A model generated the notes under the pieces. That model was not told the DNA's origin, made no database searches, and worked only from the letters and a program-made list of their open reading frames with translations. From NCBI GenBank assembly GCA_025965975.1, contig JAOPVX010000379.1, positions 1-33,860 on the forward strand: a stretch of 33,860 nt of DNA, in the 5' to 3' direction. This document shows positions 13,392 through 21,791 of this stretch, in pieces. The translations under genes and the position numbers were made by a program. Origin of the DNA: Mycobacterium sp. Lineage in GTDB: Bacteria > Actinomycetota > Actinomycetes > Mycobacteriales > Mycobacteriaceae. Every line of letters begins with the position of its first letter. The stretch's first letter is position 1.

Positions 13392-15492
13392 TGCGGCCAC
13401 GCGTCGGCGAAGGTGGAACTCCATGAAGGGCCGACTGGCCTGGTATACCGTCGTCGACTTTGGCTGGCCACCAGATCCGCGGTCCGATCACCGTGAACAA
13501 CGCCGGAATCACCACGGTGCGCACGACGAACGTGTCGAGCAGGATGCCCAGTCCGACGACGACACCGAGCTGGGTGAGCACGATCAGCGGAAGCACGCCG
13601 AGCACACAGAACACCGCCGCCATCACAATGCCAGCGCTGGTGATCACCGGACCGGTCGCCGACACCGCACGCACGATGCCGGCGCGGGTCCCGTGCGTGG
13701 AGGTTTCTTCGCGTGCCCGGGCCACCAGAAAGATCGTGTAGTCAACCCCGAGGGCAACAAGGAACAAGAACGCGAACAGCGGCGTGGTGTAGTCCAGTGC
13801 GGGCAGACCCAGCACGTGCACGCTGGCCCAACCGCCAAGGCCCAGCGCCGATAGCGCGCTGAGCACCATGACCGCCACTAACACCAAGGGCGCCAACGCT
13901 GCACGCAGCAAAACGTACAACACGATCAGAACGACGCCCAGAATGGCCGGGATGAGAACTTGCCGGTCGCGGACAGCGGCGTCGCGGGCGTCCAACGCCT
14001 GCGCGTCCAACCCGCCGACGATGGCGGAGGGATCGGCCATCTTCACCGATTCTCGCAACGCGGCAACAGTTTTGAACGCTTGTGAGGAAGCGGGCGGCGC
14101 GTCGAGAATCACCGTCCATTGATGCAGACCGACCGCCGATGACCCGGCATCGCCGGCCGAAACCACGCCAGGGGTCGCCGTGATCGCTCGCCGAATCTCG
14201 GCCGCGCGGCCGGTGTCGCCAATCACCCGCGTGGGATCGGTCAGGCCGCTGGGGAAGTGGGCGGCCAGCGTTTCGTAGCCGGTAACCGACTCGGCTTTCA
14301 CCCGGAACTGTTCGGTCTGCGACAACCCGACGGGTGTGCCGAACAAACCGATGCCCAGCAGCGCTAACAGCGCCACGGTTGTGACGGCAACTCGGCCAGC
14401 GTGACCGGTAACCCAGTCGGCGATGTTGTGCCATACACCGGCGATGACCGCTGCGTCGGCGCCGCGCCGGGGAATGAACGGCCAGAACAGCCGCCTGCCA
14501 AACAAACCCAGCAGTGGCGGCAGCGCGAGCAGCACGAAGAGTAGAGCGATCAGTAGTCCGCAAGCGGCATGCACGCCGAGGCTGCGGGTGGCCGGGGTCA
14601 CAGCGAATACGAGGGTGAGCAATGCCAGCACCACGGTGGCATTACTCGCCACGATGGCAGGTCCGGCGCGCCCGACCGCGGTCCGTAGGGCTACGCGGTG
14701 ATCGTCGGTGTTGGTCAGTTCCTCGCGGTAGCGCGAGATCAGCAGGAGCGCGTAATTCGTGCCGGCGCCAAAAACCAGCACGCTGGTGATTCCCGAGGTC
14801 GCGCCGTCGAAGGCCAGCCCCGTTAAATGCGACACGGCCGTGCCCACCGAGGTGGACAGCCCGTCGGCGAACCCGATCACCGCCAGCGGTAGCAGCCACA
14901 GGATCGGTGAGCGATACGTAACGATCAGCAGCACGGCGACAACCGACGCAGTCACCGCCAACAGGGTGATGTTGGCACTGCTCATCGCGTTGGTGATATC
15001 GGCGATGAATGCCGGGCCGCCGGTCACTTGCACCACAAGGTCGGCCGGCGATCCGGCCGTCGCGGAGTCGCGCAGCGCGGTGATGGCGTCGTTGAGCGCA
15101 AATCCGGACAGGCCCGCAGCAATGGGGATTGGCGCCGCGGCAGCGCGGCCGTCCTGCGAGATAACCGAGTGCGGGAGCGGGGCGCCGCCGGTACTCGACG
15201 ACACGCGCTGCCACGCGGAATCGGCGGCGCCTAGATCGCCCGCCGTCAGCGCCGATCCGTCGCGCCGGGATGCGACCAGAATCGCCGGCAGCTGGTCTCC
15301 ACCGGGAAACGATTTCAATAGGGCTGCCGCCCTTGCTGATTCGGCCGACGGCGGCAGCTGCAGGGGAGCCTTGTCGGCGCCGGTGTTCGATCCGATGAGC
15401 GCCATGAATAGGCCGGCACCAGCCGCGATCAACAGCGCGATTGCCCACGAGCGCCGGTGTGTGACTGCGGCGGCGATGCGATCCCACGCCAT
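13384..15492 (-). CDS. MmpL/RND-family transporter
   Basis: 702 residues from ATG 15492 (MAWDRIAAAVTHRRSWAIAL). Two MMPL repeats are visible, each with one outer helix, a large extracellular loop and a block of five helices: first LLAVTASVVAVLLIVTYRSP, then FGAGTNYALLLISRYREEL; second LIPAILGVVLIVLYVLLRAA, then LGVDYTIFLVARAREE. The GAGTNYALLLISRYREEL and GVDYTIFLVARAREE motifs are the proton-relay helix pattern of this family. It is shorter than siderophore- and mycolate-exporting MmpLs (about 950 residues), matching the roughly 700-750-residue group. It starts 14 bases after the PAS-protein stop, so the two form an operon. Its 3' end overlaps the lysG relic by eight bases. The substrate is unknown. 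Confidence 0.9.
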   Translation of the reverse strand: MAWDRIAAAVTHRRSWAIALLIAAGAGLFMALIGSNTGADKAPLQLPPSAESARAAALLKSFPGGDQLPAILVASRRDGSALTAGDLGAADSAWQRVSSSTGGAPLPHSVISQDGRAAAAPIPIAAGLSGFALNDAITALRDSATAGSPADLVVQVTGGPAFIADITNAMSSANITLLAVTASVVAVLLIVTYRSPILWLLPLAVIGFADGLSTSVGTAVSHLTGLAFDGATSGITSVLVFGAGTNYALLLISRYREELTNTDDHRVALRTAVGRAGPAIVASNATVVLALLTLVFAVTPATRSLGVHAACGLLIALLFVLLALPPLLGLFGRRLFWPFIPRRGADAAVIAGVWHNIADWVTGHAGRVAVTTVALLALLGIGLFGTPVGLSQTEQFRVKAESVTGYETLAAHFPSGLTDPTRVIGDTGRAAEIRRAITATPGVVSAGDAGSSAVGLHQWTVILDAPPASSQAFKTVAALRESVKMADPSAIVGGLDAQALDARDAAVRDRQVLIPAILGVVLIVLYVLLRAALAPLVLVAVMVLSALSALGLGGWASVHVLGLPALDYTTPLFAFLFLVALGVDYTIFLVARAREETSTHGTRAGIVRAVSATGPVITSAGIVMAAVFCVLGVLPLIVLTQLGVVVGLGILLDTFVVRTVVIPALFTVIGPRIWWPAKVDDGIPGQSALHGVPPSPTRGRTR

Positions 15493-15506
15493 AGCCAGCG
15501 GCCGGG

Positions 15507-15929
15507 TCAGCCTCGGTACCAGATCCGGCGTGCGAGGTTAATCGGTGCAAGGGCAGCGCTCCACGCCATCCCTTGCCATCGGGCCGCGACACCAACGAAG
15601 GTGACCACGGCCCCGGCGGTATCTCCGCCGTTGCCCGGTATCAACTCGATACTTGCGCGGGCAACTACTATCCGCCCGTCATTGCGCAGGGCCGGGACCT
15701 TCAACGTCCCGCGGCTCAGTCGGCCGCGCCTCATCGCCCGATCGAAGCCCCACCAATGCAGCGGCCGAAGGACGGGCGGAATGACGAAATTGAGGTTTTG
15801 GCCGAGCGTGTCGTCGGCTGAATAACCCACGACCTCGGTGACTGAATCACCCCATTGCTGAATGATGCCGTCGCGGTCGACGGTCACGCTCGCGCGCTGG
15901 TCATCACGAGTCGCCTCGGAAGGGTCCAT
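15507..15929 (-). CDS. PAS-domain protein
   Basis: 140 residues from ATG 15929 ([20 protein letters not shown]); the open frame extends upstream but without family similarity. A single PAS domain covers most of it: [20 protein letters not shown], then [40 protein letters not shown], then [11 protein letters not shown] domains sense ligands, redox state or light. No kinase, cyclase or DNA-binding output domain follows. It is immediately upstream of, and probably translated with, the MmpL gene. Its 5' region is divergent from ctaB, with about 180 bases between the start codons. Confidence 0.8.
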   Translation of the reverse strand: MDPSEATRDDQRASVTVDRDGIIQQWGDSVTEVVGYSADDTLGQNLNFVIPPVLRPLHWWGFDRAMRRGRLSRGTLKVPALRNDGRIVVARASIELIPGNGGDTAGAVVTFVGVAARWQGMAWSAALAPINLARRIWYRG

Positions 15930-16112
15930 ACCTTGATTACGGTCCGCGCCGGCCGCCGGTTCACCCGCGTAGTCAACGAGATCGACATCGCCCGGTGGTC
16001 CCGGGCGCGCGCTGTAGCAAACAGATTGCAACGTCTGGCTTTGAACCCCAGCAGGTCGCCATTCGTGTCACGTGCAGTGGCGGGCATTGAAGAAGAGCCG
16101 AGGAGCAACGGC

Positions 16113-17039
16113 GTGAGCACTCGCGAACGAGCTGACCTATCAAGGCGTGATCGCATCCGCGCCCAGCTGTCCGACTATCTGGCCCTGACGAAGCCGCGGA
16201 TCATCCACGTCGTGGTCGGCGCGATTCCGGCGATGCTGCTCGCCGAGCGCGGCACCCTAGCCCCGCTGCTGATCCTGAACACGCTCATCGGCGCGACGCT
16301 GATGCAGGCCGGGGCCAACACGCTGAACTGCGTCGCGGACGCCGACATCGACAAGCTGATGCAGCGCACCTCGGGCCGGCCCCTGGCGCGCGCGGCGATC
16401 TCGAACCGGCAAGCGCTGGTATTCGGGCTGGCGCTGAGTGTCACGTCGTTGTCGTGGCTCTGGTGGACCACCCATTTGCTGGCGGGCCTGCTCGCCGTGG
16501 CCACGATCGCGTTCTACGCGGTTGTCTACACGCTGTTGCTCAAGCGGCGCACCACCCAGAACGTCGTCTGCGGCGGAATTGTTAACGCCATGCCGGTGAT
16601 GATCGGCTGGTCGGCAGTCACCGGCACCATCGGCGGGCCGGCGCTGGTCATGTTTGCGATCATCGTGTTCTGGACGCCGCCGCACAGCTGGGCGCTGGCG
16701 ATGCGCCACAAGGAGGACTACCGGGCAGCGGGTATCCCGATGCTGCCGGCCGTGGCGACCGAGCCCCACGTGGCCAACCAGATCCTCGTCTACACCTGGC
16801 TGTCCGTAATCGCGACGCTGGTGCTGTCCATGGCGGCCGGCTGGCTGTATGCGGCGGTGGCGCTGGCGGCAGGGGCGTGGTTCCTGGTGACGGCCCACGG
16901 CCAACACGCCCGCGCGCGTCGCGGCGCGCCGCTCGAGCCGCTGCGACTGTTCCGGCAGTCCAACAACTACCTGGCCGTGGTGTTCTGCGCGCTGGCGGTG
17001 GATTCCGCACCGGCTCTGCCGACACTCCTGGGACACTGA
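16113..17039 (+). CDS. ctaB: Protoheme IX farnesyltransferase (heme O synthase)
   Basis: 308 residues from GTG 16113, seven bases after AGGAG; the open frame begins earlier (15855) but that part has no homology, and 308 residues is the family length. It is an integral membrane UbiA-type prenyltransferase that transfers farnesyl to heme b, giving heme O for the aa3 oxidase. The Asp-rich motif [20 protein letters not shown] and the second conserved region [20 protein letters not shown] are intact, with about eight helices. Mycobacteria normally carry ctaB beside transketolase and oxidase genes. Here the neighbours are idi, a PAS protein and MmpL, so this may be a second copy. Confidence 0.92.
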   Translation: MSTRERADLSRRDRIRAQLSDYLALTKPRIIHVVVGAIPAMLLAERGTLAPLLILNTLIGATLMQAGANTLNCVADADIDKLMQRTSGRPLARAAISNRQALVFGLALSVTSLSWLWWTTHLLAGLLAVATIAFYAVVYTLLLKRRTTQNVVCGGIVNAMPVMIGWSAVTGTIGGPALVMFAIIVFWTPPHSWALAMRHKEDYRAAGIPMLPAVATEPHVANQILVYTWLSVIATLVLSMAAGWLYAAVALAAGAWFLVTAHGQHARARRGAPLEPLRLFRQSNNYLAVVFCALAVDSAPALPTLLGH

Positions 17040-17057
17040 TCAGCCGACCCGGGGCTG

Positions 17058-17651
17058 GTGTGCAGATTGGAAAACCCGGAACTCGATAACCGAGTCGTAT
17101 CCCACGATGATGAGCCAATGATTCTGGTGGACAGCGATGACCGCGAAATCGGCTTCCTGTCGAAGGCCGATGCGCACCTCGGCGTCGGCCCGCTGCACCG
17201 CGCGTTCTCGCTGTTCGTGTTCAACCCCGCGGGCGAACTGCTTCTGCAGCAACGCGCGAAGGGCAAGCGCCTATGGCCGGGCTACTGGTCAAACACCTGC
17301 TGCTCGCATCCGCGCCGTGGGGAGAATATGGACAACGCCATCCACCGCCGGCTGCACGAGGAACTCGGTCTGAGGACAGAGCTGGAATTCCTGTTCAAGT
17401 TCCAGTACCGGGCGCAGTACGACCCGCAAGGCGTCGAGCACGAGCTGTGCTGGGTCTTCGCCGGGACCAGCGCCGAGCAACCGCGCCCGAACGTCCACGA
17501 AGTCGCGGCCTGGCGCTACGTCAGCCCCAAAGCGCTGCGCTCCGAGGTCGCACGCGCACCCGAGACGTTCACGCCGTGGTTCAAGCTCGCATGGGCGCGC
17601 ATCCTGCGTGAGCATGCGGTCCCACCGCTGGCGAAGGCGCCGGCTCCCTAA
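17058..17651 (+). CDS. idi: Isopentenyl-diphosphate delta-isomerase, type I
   Basis: 197 residues from GTG 17058, 18 bases after ctaB on the same strand. It is a Nudix-fold enzyme that interconverts isopentenyl and dimethylallyl diphosphate in the cytoplasm. The catalytic Cys lies in WPGYWSNTCCSHPRRGE and the catalytic Glu in EHELCWVFAG. The Nudix helix RLHEELGLRTELEF is present, and the metal-binding His residues lie in DAHLGVGPLHRAFS. Length is usual. In the methylerythritol phosphate pathway the enzyme is not essential, since both isomers are made, so it tunes prenyl supply. Its pairing with a prenyltransferase is functionally sensible. Confidence 0.95.
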   Translation: MCRLENPELDNRVVSHDDEPMILVDSDDREIGFLSKADAHLGVGPLHRAFSLFVFNPAGELLLQQRAKGKRLWPGYWSNTCCSHPRRGENMDNAIHRRLHEELGLRTELEFLFKFQYRAQYDPQGVEHELCWVFAGTSAEQPRPNVHEVAAWRYVSPKALRSEVARAPETFTPWFKLAWARILREHAVPPLAKAPAP

Positions 17652-17672
17652 GGCTGATCGCGTCTCGACGAG

Positions 17673-18278
17673 TTAGCGGGTGAGACCGATTCCCGGTACG
17701 AACCGGCCGACGCTGGCCGTGTAATCCCTGTAGTCGTCGCCGTGTATCCCCAGCAAGTACCGCTCCTCGACGATGCGGACGGATACTTCGATCGCCGCGA
17801 GGAAGAGCGCGAACACAGCGATCGCAACGAGATTGGGTGCCAGTAGTGTCTCTCCGAGCATGAACACGAGCATCGCGGCGAAGATCGGGTTGCGTACCAA
17901 CCTGAAGGTGCCGGTGCGCACTAACGTCGTCGTCTCGTTGGTGTCGACCCCGACTCGCCATGACTCGCCCATCTCGAGTTGCGTATACAGTGTGGCGGCG
18001 AGGCCGCACACGGCGAGCGCGAACCCGGCGCCGTTGACCCACCGATGGTCGAGGATGTGCAGCGGCGACACCACGCCGAGAAGTTGCAGCAGGGGAGCGG
18101 CCAGCCCACCCACCATGGCGACGATGAACCCGACGCCGCCGACCAGCCCGAGCAAACCCAGCCGACGGCTGATCCCCCGATAACCAGTCGAACCTGTGCG
18201 GCGCCACTGCATCCAGCAGCGCCAGCCCAGAGCCAGTACGCCAAAAGCAACGTAAACCACGAGCGCGACGGCAGCCAT
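17673..18278 (-). CDS. Isoprenylcysteine carboxyl methyltransferase-like membrane protein
   Basis: 201 residues from ATG 18278, with AAGGGA six bases upstream; ATGs at 18284 and 18293 are alternatives. It has about five hydrophobic helices and the conserved ICMT/PEMT-type C-terminal region: LEMGESWRVGVD, then TTLVRTGTFRLVRNPIFAAM, then VRIVEERYLLGIHGDDYRDY. This is the SAM-binding RxxRNPxY/F...EExxL pattern. Bacterial members methylate lipids or membrane-bound substrates; the substrate is unknown here. It converges with idi, 21 bases between stops. Confidence 0.82.
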   Translation of the reverse strand: MAAVALVVYVAFGVLALGWRCWMQWRRTGSTGYRGISRRLGLLGLVGGVGFIVAMVGGLAAPLLQLLGVVSPLHILDHRWVNGAGFALAVCGLAATLYTQLEMGESWRVGVDTNETTTLVRTGTFRLVRNPIFAAMLVFMLGETLLAPNLVAIAVFALFLAAIEVSVRIVEERYLLGIHGDDYRDYTASVGRFVPGIGLTR

Positions 18279-18477
18279 CGTCATTCCCTTCATCAGGAAC
18301 ACGAGTCGCTGTCGCGGCGAGTTCACGCCATCGCCGCGTCGTGATGCGGTATCCACGGCCTCAGCGCCTGCCACCGCGACGTTGAAGTGGCGTAGTCGCG
18401 TCGAATACCCGATCACCTCCACGCCAGGCCTGGCTGCGCGCGGGGGCGCGCGATACGCGACAACCTGAATCAGTAAG

Positions 18478-18503
18478 TCTCACAACGCTTATCGCATGTG
18501 AGA
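18478..18503. promoter_or_regulatory. Inverted repeat TCTCACA-N12-TGTGAGA
   Basis: Seven-base perfect arms (18478-18484 and 18497-18503) lie about 200 bases upstream of the ICMT-like gene in the roughly 490-base gap before the ZIP gene. A second short dyad, GTTGT-TAC-ACAAC, is at about 18563-18575. These fit binding sites for dimeric repressors, but no regulator is adjacent. No gene was found in this gap. Confidence 0.4.
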
Positions 18504-18672
18504 GACTATGACCCGGGGCCGATGCACCGCGGGGTACCCAAGAGCCTTCTGTAGCCGGTATCATGTTGTTACACAACGGATTACAAAGATCAGGCTGCAG
18601 TCATTCAACGCGGGCACTACTCGAGCGCTGCCCGGCCGACCTCTGAAGACGATGCCAAACCGCATTCCCCAA

Positions 18673-18719
18673 TATGGTTAGCCTTCCATAACACTGCGGT
18701 AAAGGTTAGGCTAGCCTAG
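18673..18719 (+). promoter_or_regulatory. Two tandem IdeR/DtxR-like iron boxes
   Basis: Box 2, AAAGGTTAGGCTAGCCTAG (18701-18719), matches the IdeR consensus TTAGGTTAGSCTAACCTAA at 15 of 19 positions. Box 1, TATGGTTAGCCTTCCATAA (18673-18691), matches at about 13. Centres are 28 bases apart. They lie 54-100 bases before the ATG of the ZIP transporter, where IdeR with iron bound would block transcription. Tandem boxes are typical of strongly iron-repressed mycobacterial promoters. Confidence 0.75.
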
Positions 18720-18773
18720 ACCAAGGTTGGATCAGGCCACGGTCCGATCGGACATCGAAGGGAGGCTGCCGTC

Positions 18774-19592
18774 ATGTCATCTACCCAGATAGCGATTCTC
18801 GGCCTGATCGCCGGCGGCACCATCTTTCTCGGCTTACCGGTTGGTCGACTGCGGGCAGCCCTGCCGCGACTCAAGACCGGTCTCAACGCCGTCGCGACCG
18901 GCATCCTGATCTTTCTGGTCTGGGATGTGCTTGCTCACGCCTGGGCGCCCGTCGACGAAGCGCTCGGGCATCACGAGATCGGCGATGCAGTAGGAAACGG
19001 TTTGGTCCTGGCCGGCACCGTCGGTGTGGGACTGCTCGGGCTGGTGTGGGTGGACCGATTCCTCAACCGCAGACCGGGCGCACCGGTGGGCGGTCCGGGC
19101 GCAGCGACGGTCGCGGATGTGGCCGCCCCGTCCTGGGCCGACGCGTCGGGGCGGCTCGCGCTGATGATCGCAGTCGGAATCGGCCTGCATAACTTCGCCG
19201 AAGGACTCGCGATCGGCAACTCCGCGGCCGCAGGCGACCTGAGCCTGGCTGTGTTGTTGGTCATCGGGTTCGGACTGCACAACGCAACCGAGGGCTTCGG
19301 CATCGTCGCGCCGCTGACCGGCCAGCGGCCCACCTGGGGCTTCTTGGCGTTGCTGGGACTGATCGGCGGCGGCCCCACCTTTATCGGCACTCTGGTCGGT
19401 CAACGATTCGTCAATGACACCGTCTCGATCGGATTCCTCGGACTGGCCGCAGGCTCCATCCTCTACGTCGTCATCGAACTACTGGCCGTGGCCCGCAAGG
19501 CCGATCTCAAGACGATCACCACCTGGGGCATCTTCGCCGGGCTGATACTGGGCTTCGCCACCGACGCCATTATCACCGTCGCTGGCGCCTGA
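18774..19592 (+). CDS. ZIP-family divalent metal transporter
   Basis: 272 residues from ATG 18774, eight bases after GAAGGGAGG. It has eight hydrophobic segments and the ZIP metal-binding helices IAVGIGLHNFAEGLAIGNSA (His139, Glu143 region) and VIGFGLHNATEGFGIVAPLT (His169, Glu173 region). A variable cytoplasmic loop separates helices 3 and 4. ZIP proteins carry Zn, Fe or Mn into the cytoplasm. The IdeR-like boxes upstream argue for iron, or for manganese or zinc uptake tied to iron status. The gene stands alone and is followed by the riboswitch-controlled exchanger. Confidence 0.9.
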   Translation: MSSTQIAILGLIAGGTIFLGLPVGRLRAALPRLKTGLNAVATGILIFLVWDVLAHAWAPVDEALGHHEIGDAVGNGLVLAGTVGVGLLGLVWVDRFLNRRPGAPVGGPGAATVADVAAPSWADASGRLALMIAVGIGLHNFAEGLAIGNSAAAGDLSLAVLLVIGFGLHNATEGFGIVAPLTGQRPTWGFLALLGLIGGGPTFIGTLVGQRFVNDTVSIGFLGLAAGSILYVVIELLAVARKADLKTITTWGIFAGLILGFATDAIITVAGA

Positions 19593-19869
19593 CCCCGACG
19601 ACAGCCCCGACCCGCTGCGCTGAGCGCTCGCCTACCAAACCCCGGGCTAGATCCGCTGCGTCGAGCCGCAGCCGACCGAACCCGTCGATGTCAGCCAGCT
19701 CAACCCCTAAGCACGATCATGGCTAGGCCCACGGAATTACCTGAATCCACAATTGTTCATCGGCCTCGTTTAATACACGATTCGCCCACCCACAGTTATT
19801 GAATTCGGGTGACCGAATAATTGATTTAGCGTATTAGTTAGACTTGCTTTTCTTTCTGTTCTGGGTACT

Positions 19870-20020
19870 GTTGCGGATGAAGGGGAGTAGTTCACTCTGG
19901 AATTCCGGTCTTCATCGGGCAGAGGCGGATGATCGACATGCTGGCATCGTTTGTGCCCGGTCATCCACCGGACAGCGCGGGTGTGAAAGCTGTTCGGCGA
20001 GCGAGACCTTCGGACCAACA
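19870..20020 (+). ncRNA. yybP-ykoY-type (manganese) riboswitch candidate
   Basis: The 450-base leader has two blocks that mark this riboswitch class: AAGGGGAGTAG (19880-19890) and GCGAGACCTT (20001-20010). AAGG and CCTT can form the closing stem, bringing the two metal-binding loops together. A GC-rich helical region lies between. The class senses Mn2+ and usually turns on exporters. It ends about 70 bases before the ATG of a cation exchanger. The region before it (19593-19860) has no gene; it includes an AT-rich patch at 19730-19850 that may hold the promoter. Confidence 0.75.
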
Positions 20021-20091
20021 ACCGTGTTGGCTGAGGATTCCCGTTGTCTGGGTCTGGGCGTCCGCCGGCCGTTGACCCGAAGGCCTATTCC

Positions 20092-21390
20092 ATGTCACCG
20101 AATACGAAAACAATTGGTTCATCCGACACCCGGGCGCCTGTCGCGACGCTGCTGCGGTCCCTGTCAATAGCGGCGGTATTCATTATTCCGGCACTGGGAC
20201 TGCGGTTCTCCGGAATGCACGCGACGCCGGTTCTGTCGCTGGTGATTTACGGTGCGGCGGTCATCGGCGCGAGCTTCCTTTTGGCCTGGGCTGCCGAGGC
20301 CGCGCAGATCGACGTCTCCGGCGGCCTGGCCATCGCCGTGCTGGCGTTGATCGCGGTCCTGCCGGAATACGCCGTAGACCTGTACTACGCCTACACCGCC
20401 GGCCACAACCCCACCTACGTGCAGTACGCGGCCGCTAACATGACTGGCTCCAACCGGCTGCTGATGGGCATCGGCTGGCCCGTCGTGGTGCTGATCGCGG
20501 TCGCCGTCGCCCGCAAGTCCGCTGGAAAAGCCACCCGGGCGCTGGATCTGGGACCCAGCAACCGTGTCGAACTGGGATTCCTGCTCATCGCCGGTATCGC
20601 CGCCTTCCTCATCCCGGCGACCGGACAGATCCACCTTCTCCTGGGCCTGGCATTGCTGGCATGGTTCGGCTTCTACCTCTACAAACTGTCCCGCGGCGAC
20701 GTCGAAGAACCCGACCTCATCGGCGCCGCCGCTGCACTGGGCGCATTGCCCCACCGCGCCCGACGGATCACCGTGGTGGCGATGTTCGTCATGGCCGCCG
20801 TCGTCATCCTCGCCTGCGCGGAGCCGTTCGCCAACAGTCTTGTCAACGCCGGCGCCCAACTGGGCATCGACCAATTCCTACTGGTGCAGTGGCTGGCCCC
20901 GCTCGCCTCGGAGGCACCCGAATTCATCATCGCCATCATCTTCGCCGCCCGCGGCAAGGGCACCGCCGCCATCGCCACCCTCATCTCCTCGAAGGTCAAC
21001 CAGTGGACGCTGCTGGTCGGATCGCTGCCGCTGGCCTACCTCGCCGGCGGCGGCGGCGGCGCGCTGGTCCTCGATCACCGCCAGATCGAGGAAATGCTGC
21101 TCACCGCCACCCAAACCCTGATGGGCGTCGCCATGATCGTGGCGTTGCGTTTCCACCGCTGGTCCGCGTGGGCGCTGCTGGGTCTATTCGTCGTCCAGTT
21201 CCCGATCACCTCCACCGCGGGACGCCTCATCATGTGCGGCGCCTACGCCGTCATCGCCCTCACGGCAACCATCGCCCTCCGCGAGCACCTGCTGCCCACC
21301 CTCGCCGCGCCGTTCACCCGCCGCGCCACCCGCCACGGCGGCCAGCCCCACAGCGAGCAATCACACCCAGCAGCAAGCGCCGGCCACTGA
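20092..21390 (+). CDS. Na+/Ca2+ exchanger-family cation antiporter, probable Mn2+ efflux
   Basis: 432 residues from ATG 20092 (MSPNTKTIGSSDTRAPVATL), with GAAGG eight bases upstream. It has ten or eleven hydrophobic helices and the two alpha-repeats of the CaCA superfamily: LALIAVLPEYAVDLYYAYTA, and APLASEAPEFIIAIIFAARG, then IATLISSKVNQWTLLVGSLP. The acidic residues in PEYAVD and SEAPEF are the cation ligands. A central loop (YKLSRGDVEEPDLIGAAAAL) separates the halves. The upstream Mn2+-type riboswitch makes manganese the most likely substrate, exchanged for protons or sodium. No membership of the usual riboswitch-linked families (MntP, UPF0016) is evident, which makes the pairing unusual. 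Confidence 0.85.
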   Translation: MSPNTKTIGSSDTRAPVATLLRSLSIAAVFIIPALGLRFSGMHATPVLSLVIYGAAVIGASFLLAWAAEAAQIDVSGGLAIAVLALIAVLPEYAVDLYYAYTAGHNPTYVQYAAANMTGSNRLLMGIGWPVVVLIAVAVARKSAGKATRALDLGPSNRVELGFLLIAGIAAFLIPATGQIHLLLGLALLAWFGFYLYKLSRGDVEEPDLIGAAAALGALPHRARRITVVAMFVMAAVVILACAEPFANSLVNAGAQLGIDQFLLVQWLAPLASEAPEFIIAIIFAARGKGTAAIATLISSKVNQWTLLVGSLPLAYLAGGGGGALVLDHRQIEEMLLTATQTLMGVAMIVALRFHRWSAWALLGLFVVQFPITSTAGRLIMCGAYAVIALTATIALREHLLPTLAAPFTRRATRHGGQPHSEQSHPAASAGH

Positions 21391-21463
21391 ACCGGTCCCG
21401 GCAGGCAACGCAGCAGACATCGGGCACCGCGGTCGTCCCGTTGTCACGTAACGTTTCGGTCCG

Positions 21464-21650
21464 CAAATCGCCGCCTCCAGTAGCGAACTCAGTTGACTGC
21501 ACAGGTTCGCCTTGGTGTCGGCGACGTTACGAATCATGCACAACCGCACAGTTCTAGGATCCGCCACGAACTTGACAAGAACAGGCCCACCATCTTGACG
21601 AGAATTCTGCAAACCCACAGGTAGAGATACCGCCTCTCGCCACGGAAAAC
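21464..21650 (-). other. Conserved peptide-coding remnant carrying repeat copy 2
   Basis: The minus strand reads VSLPVGLQNSRQDGGPVLVK, then FVADPRTVRLCMIRNVADTK, then ANLCSQLSSLLEAAI. Its central part is also found, diverged, at 12601-12690, with most changes leaving the peptide similar. No family is recognised, and flanking sequence (21391-21464 and 21650-21790) shows nothing else. The repeat copy occupies 21537-21626. Confidence 0.35.
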
Positions 21651-21791
21651 GGGAGCCTACAGCGGCGTGCGCGTGCGATCGGTGCTGGCGAACCAGCCGA
21701 CGCCGACATAAGGTTATCGGCGCGGTGTCAGCCCTACGGAATACAGAAGCAAAGACAGCTTGGGCCGGAAGGCGTGTAGCGCTCCGTACCG

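Noticed and set aside
14642-15595. 317-codon minus-strand frame overlapping the MmpL gene
   Set aside because: Arg/His-rich shadow in another frame of the MmpL gene, which has family motifs throughout.
15855-16112. N-terminal extension of ctaB
   Set aside because: The frame is open, but the 86 extra residues have no family similarity, overlap the PAS gene antisense, and the GTG at 16113 has a good ribosome site and gives the normal 308-residue protein.
20661-21557. 298-codon plus-strand frame inside the exchanger gene
   Set aside because: Extremely Arg/Pro-rich alternate frame of the exchanger; no domain.
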